Of a stretch of 29,913 bases of DNA, positions 26,236-29,913 are shown in pieces. The DNA is taken from NCBI GenBank assembly GCA_036939355.1, contig JALLAP010000008.1, positions 1 through 29,913 of the forward strand, in the 5' to 3' direction. This stretch comes from Thalassiosira profunda. Taxonomy: Eukaryota; Bacillariophyta; Thalassiosirophyceae; Thalassiosirales; Thalassiosiraceae. The notes beneath the pieces are model-generated. The model worked only from the letters and a program-made list of their open reading frames with translations. It was not told where the DNA came from and did not search any database. Both the position numbers and the translations under genes were made by a program. Every line of letters starts with the position of its first letter. Within the stretch, counting starts at the first letter, position 1.

Positions 26236-26784
26236 ATGATGAAGAAGACTTTGGTGCTCGTATTGGCGGCTGCCATCAGCAGCGCGAAGGCAGGCGACTT
26301 TCAGGATGGGCTTTATGACGGAGAATACGCCTGCAAGGACTTGTTCAGTGGTGATCCCGATGATTGCTGGGGCATAGACATCCTCTGCAAGGAGGAGTTG
26401 ATCGAGGTCGACTTCGACCCGTCTCCTGGCGACAGCCCAAGCGAAAAGAGTTACAAGAGAGGTGGTAGAAAGGGTGTCAAGATGGCGATCAGGGAGATCG
26501 AGAAAGAGTGCTTTCACGATGACGTGTCAACGTGCAACGATCTTGCCGAGAATGCCGCAGAGGAGTTGGCCTATCGCCTTTGTGGCCTCGACAGGGCTCA
26601 TTCCTATGGTGGAAAGAAGCCCAACTACGAGAACAGGTGCCGCAGGGAAGCCATTAGCATGTGCAAGGGGGTGCTCGCTTCGAAGCATGACGACTTCTGC
26701 CCAGACCAAAGCCTGAGCATGTCGGACCTCAACGAAGCGAAAGCCAAATGCAAGGATACAGTCAACGGGTTGCTTGAATGGTAA
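26236..26784 (+). CDS. Secreted cysteine-rich protein of unknown function
   Basis: Single exon, 182 aa. The start at 26236 gives a textbook signal peptide: MMKKTLVLVLAAAISSAKA, with cleavage expected before Gly-Asp-Phe. The mature part of about 163 residues is hydrophilic and mixed in charge. It contains ten cysteines, an even number that suits disulfide bonding in the secretory pathway (YACKD, DDCWG, ILCKE, KECFH, STCND, RLCGL, NRCRR, SMCKG, DFCPD, AKCKD). No membrane segment or ER-retention signal is present at the end (GLLEW). I do not recognise the family. It could be a cell-wall, vacuolar or extracellular protein. An ATG at 26134 in the same frame would bury the signal peptide and is disfavoured. 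Confidence 0.75.
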   Translation: MMKKTLVLVLAAAISSAKAGDFQDGLYDGEYACKDLFSGDPDDCWGIDILCKEELIEVDFDPSPGDSPSEKSYKRGGRKGVKMAIREIEKECFHDDVSTCNDLAENAAEELAYRLCGLDRAHSYGGKKPNYENRCRREAISMCKGVLASKHDDFCPDQSLSMSDLNEAKAKCKDTVNGLLEW

Positions 26785-26915
26785 CATCACAGTGCCGGAG
26801 CTCCTCTTCATCTCCCTGTTTGACTGTTCCTGAGACTCGGTTGTTTGTATCATGCTGGCCAAAAGTAAAGAGAGTACCAGCTAACTGTTGCATTTGTGTT
26901 ATTGATAGTTTCTGG
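26785..26915. other. Convergent 3' spacer, secreted-protein and ATPase genes
   Basis: 131 bp between stop codons. Both 3' UTRs must lie here or overlap. Nothing else was identified. Confidence 0.4.
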
Positions 26916-29913
26916 CTACTCTTCTATGCTGCTCAAATCTAGCCCCAACTCTTTCTCGTACTCCTTCATCGCACCAAGCCTCCGTTTGGCGTACATGTTG
27001 GCATACGGCAGGCTCGCGGTATTCTCAACCGACGCTTCCATCAGCCGGATTGCTTTTCGCAACAGCCGATTTCTGTTCTCGAGGCATTCTCGTCTCTTCG
27101 CCAAGCTGAAGCAGATCTCAGCAGTCACAGCCTTTGGGTTGGCCGAAAACGAGGCCCAGGTCTTATCGCTCGACGTTAGCGTTTGCTCGAAGCTCTTCTC
27201 ATCGAACGCCCAAGCCACAAGCTCGTCAAGATTGTTTATCTCTTGTTGCTCATTCACGTGCAGATCCAGCATCGTGAGGACTGGCTTGAACATCGGCTTG
27301 GAATAAGTGCTGCCGCCCGAACCGAAATGCTCTTCGAAGGCGTCGACCACTCGCTCCTGAAACAGATCACGCGCCTTCCAGGCGAGCCCGTTCTCATCCA
27401 GGAAGATGACGATCGCGTACACGAGGCAGAACATGTTGTGAATGTTCTTTGGGTCGCTCTTGGGCATAATTTCTTCCATGATGTAATCACAAGTGTCCAG
27501 AGCAGTCTCGGTTCTGCCCAGCGCATTGTGGAAATTGACGCTGTGGGTGAAAGCCTGGGCAACCCTGTCGCTCGCATAGGCTTTGCAAATCGCCGCGTGC
27601 TGGGTGTCGATGTCGTAGATTGCCTTTATTCGCTCCACAACCTCGAGTGCCTTTTCGAAGTTGCCCAGCCGGCCCAGGGTTTCTGCCTCCATAGCCAACG
27701 CCCGACCGTAATGAACAGGGTCTCCGTTGAGACGGGCTTGCTCCACGAACTTGGCGCACAGATCCTTCTCGTCCAGGCTCGTAGCGCCCATCTTTAGGAC
27801 AGCGAACAAGCCACTGAAGATCGGGAACGACACAGTTCTGTCGAAATCGCCATCGAATGCACACGGCGTGGCGTTCAGGATCTGTTTTGTCGAAAGTGAG
27901 ACAGAAATGTCAGTCAGCGAAACTCCCAACAGAATAAGCAGAATAGAAGGGTGGACAAGCAAAACATAACTCACATCCAACGCGCTCTGATAGGCTGCAG
28001 CACCGTCAGTTGGTTGCCTAAGGGTTGTGTAGGCTTTTCCCTTGGCAATGTTCAGCTTGATCAGATACTCCAGCTCCGGTGGACTGATCGCATCCAACAC
28101 CTCAGCGCTAATGCCTCCGTGGCAGCTCACATCAAGCTCGCCAGTCATTTCTTTCAGAATGTCGAGGGCGTCATCAAAGTACAGTATTGCCTGCGAGTTC
28201 AGGCCAATCAACATGAGCTGCCCTCCGGCATTGAGAGCGATGGTCGCGGCCTTCACAAAGTTGCCGCACGACTTCCAGTGCTTCAAGACGCGACTTTGTT
28301 TCTCGAAATCATCGTGAGCTGATGCCTCGTCGCCAAGTTCTTTCTCCAAGGACACGGCGACATGCTCGTGCATTTCTCGCTTCCTCTCGTCGAGCATCAA
28401 GTTCAGGATGCTTGACTTCCACGAATCGTGTGTGAAGCGAAGACGGCGATTCTCCGAGTAAAACGGATGCGCCTTGCGCCCCTTCAACGAGATGTTGACG
28501 TTCCCCAGAGTGTGGCAGAGATTTTCCTCTTCGTCCATCAGATCGTCGCCGTCATCCTCTTCGCCAAAAACGAACGACTGTTCAATGATCCCCTCCTCGG
28601 CGGCGACATCGAACGATGATCGAAGTGACTCTGCAGTCTCCAGCCGTCTCGAACCTTCCACTCCAAACATTTGCTCATAGGCCAACGCCGCATCCAGCAG
28701 ATCGAATTCAGTTCCCAGGACTGCCGAAAGATGAAGCACTGTTCGGACCGTCGCGTCAAGGGCGTCTAACCGGTACACAAGCAGTTCATTGACGGAGCCA
28801 AAACCGAGCTGTACATAATGATTGCAAGCGAAGAGGCGGGCGTTGAGAGAGCTGGCACTGAGACAGACACAGAACATTCGACCCCAGTACTAACCTTGCT
28901 GTCGCTGCCAGCAGATGTCTTCATCCCGATTCGGCCATTCTCCATTCTGTATGTCAGCTGGTTCCGTTTGATGGATTCGAGAACGTAGCTCAAGTAATGA
29001 GGCATCCCTCCCGACGTGGTGAAGACGTTGTGACTGAAGCTGTGGTCGATTTCCTCCACCCCAAACTCGAGAGTGGTGGCAATCATCTCTTGGACCTCCG
29101 ATTCTTTGAAGGGAGAAAGGCTCAATTCCGAGTACCTCCCCTCCTTTTCAAAGCGACCGTGAAGGTCCGACCAAAACTGCCGGTCCACGCCCAACGGATT
29201 CGAAGAGGGCGGGCGAGAGCCGCACACAGTCAACACATTCGTCCCACGCTCGAAGATGGCTTGCACGACCTTCCAAGACATTGCGTCCATCCACTGCACG
29301 TCATCAAGAGCGAGGAGAACCAGGCCAGCGTGCTTGGTGCACCGAACGAACGCGTCTGCCATGAAATCGACAATCGCCTGCAAGTTCGGAGGCTTCGCTT
29401 TGGAGTTGGAGGGATTTGGATTCTTCTCGCGGAGGCCCAGCAGTCTCCTTCCCACGACTTCTGCAAACTCGGGCGGGGCGTTGAGCTCTTGGCAGACGTA
29501 TCGAAACCTAGTTGCATCGGTGCTCATGGTGCTGTCTTTGGTCGACTCTGAATTCAACGACAAATTGTCCCATTGCCCGCTGACAGAGAAATCGCCCGAA
29601 GGGACGGACGACCCCATCGATGCCTCGTCCTCCTGCCGCACCTGCGTCAGCACGTCCTTGAAGATCGAGCGGAACAGGCTGAATGGAACCCTCGAGTCGC
29701 CATCGCGGCTGACATTTCGCGTAACAAACGCCCGCTTGTTCATCTTCTTCAGCATCGACCGGACATGCGCCGTGGCTTGTACCATCAGCGTGCTCTTTCC
29801 CGTTCCGGACATGGCCGAGATGAACAGCATCCGGGAAGCCGTGCCATGTAAGGTCATCTCCTTTGCCAATTGCATGATCTCTTTGATTTCGCTCTCCCTC
29901 CCGACGAAGTTCC
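26916..29913 (-). CDS. STAND/AAA_16 ATPase with helical-repeat C-terminus (5' part beyond window)
   Basis: Only the C-terminal part is in view, about 938 residues. Exons on the minus strand are beyond 29913 to 28895, 28808-27975 and 27881-26916; introns are 86 nt and 93 nt, the second a multiple of three without stops. The visible start reads NFVGRESEIKEI, the usual entry to an AAA_16/STAND module. Walker A is AMSGTGKST and Walker B LVLLALDDVQWMD. A sensor-like LTVCGSRPP and a winged-helix-type linker (LLVYRLDALDATVRTVLHLS) follow. The rest is an alpha-helical TPR-like array (AYTTLRQPTDGAAAYQSALD, GRLGNFEKALEVVERIKAIY). The same order follows the cyclase or kinase domains of soluble adenylyl cyclase-like and other large signalling proteins, so an N-terminal effector outside the window is likely but unproven. 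STAND ATPases act as nucleotide-dependent switches. Confidence 0.82.

Overview
This is nuclear DNA of a photosynthetic stramenopile, most likely a centric diatom close to Thalassiosira. The evidence is: dense, GC-rich coding sequence with short GT-AG introns of 73-131 nt; a thylakoid-lumen C-terminal protease whose leader reads as ER signal, then transit peptide, then twin-arginine signal, which fits a red-type secondary plastid; a cAMP-receptor-like 7TM receptor; and an F-box-like/Cys-rich protein of a type I recall as expanded in Thalassiosira. The assignment rests on memory of these families, not on a search.

There are fifteen protein genes. In order: RFC2 clamp-loader subunit (+, 99-1435); CtpA-type lumenal protease (-, 1549-2850); 7TM receptor (+, 3354-4770); ankyrin/coiled-coil protein (-, 5101-6888); a gene-free 2.3 kb stretch with two diverged ~650 bp repeat units and AT-rich cores (6889-9156); SLC35B-type nucleotide-sulfate/sugar transporter (-, 9157-10329); membrane-anchored GAF/class III nucleotidyl cyclase (+, 10670-12925); ACSS3-like short-chain acyl-CoA synthetase (-, 12998-15212); WDR53 homologue (+, 15504-16979); small Lys-rich protein (-, 17131-17592); F-box-like/Cys-rich protein (+, 18144-19763); RRM-CCCH3-RRM RNA-binding protein (-, 19818-21176); four-domain SnoaL/NTF2-like protein (+, 21634-23298); LRR receptor-like membrane protein (-, 23516-25843); secreted Cys-rich protein (+, 26236-26784); and the C-terminal part of a STAND/AAA_16 ATPase with a helical-repeat tail, running off the right edge (-, 26916-29913).

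The genes do not form a pathway. The striking property is layout: strands alternate in 13 of 14 adjacent pairs, giving divergent spacers of about 290-550 bp and convergent spacers of about 50-330 bp. The only same-strand pair flanks the repeat block. A second window-wide signal is the palindrome TTGCAA, with 26 hits found by eye, about five times a simple composition estimate and especially dense in introns. Several genes are signalling proteins (7TM receptor, cyclase, STAND ATPase, LRR receptor), but nothing in the sequence shows that they act together.

No tRNA, rRNA, CRISPR array or intact transposase gene was recognised.
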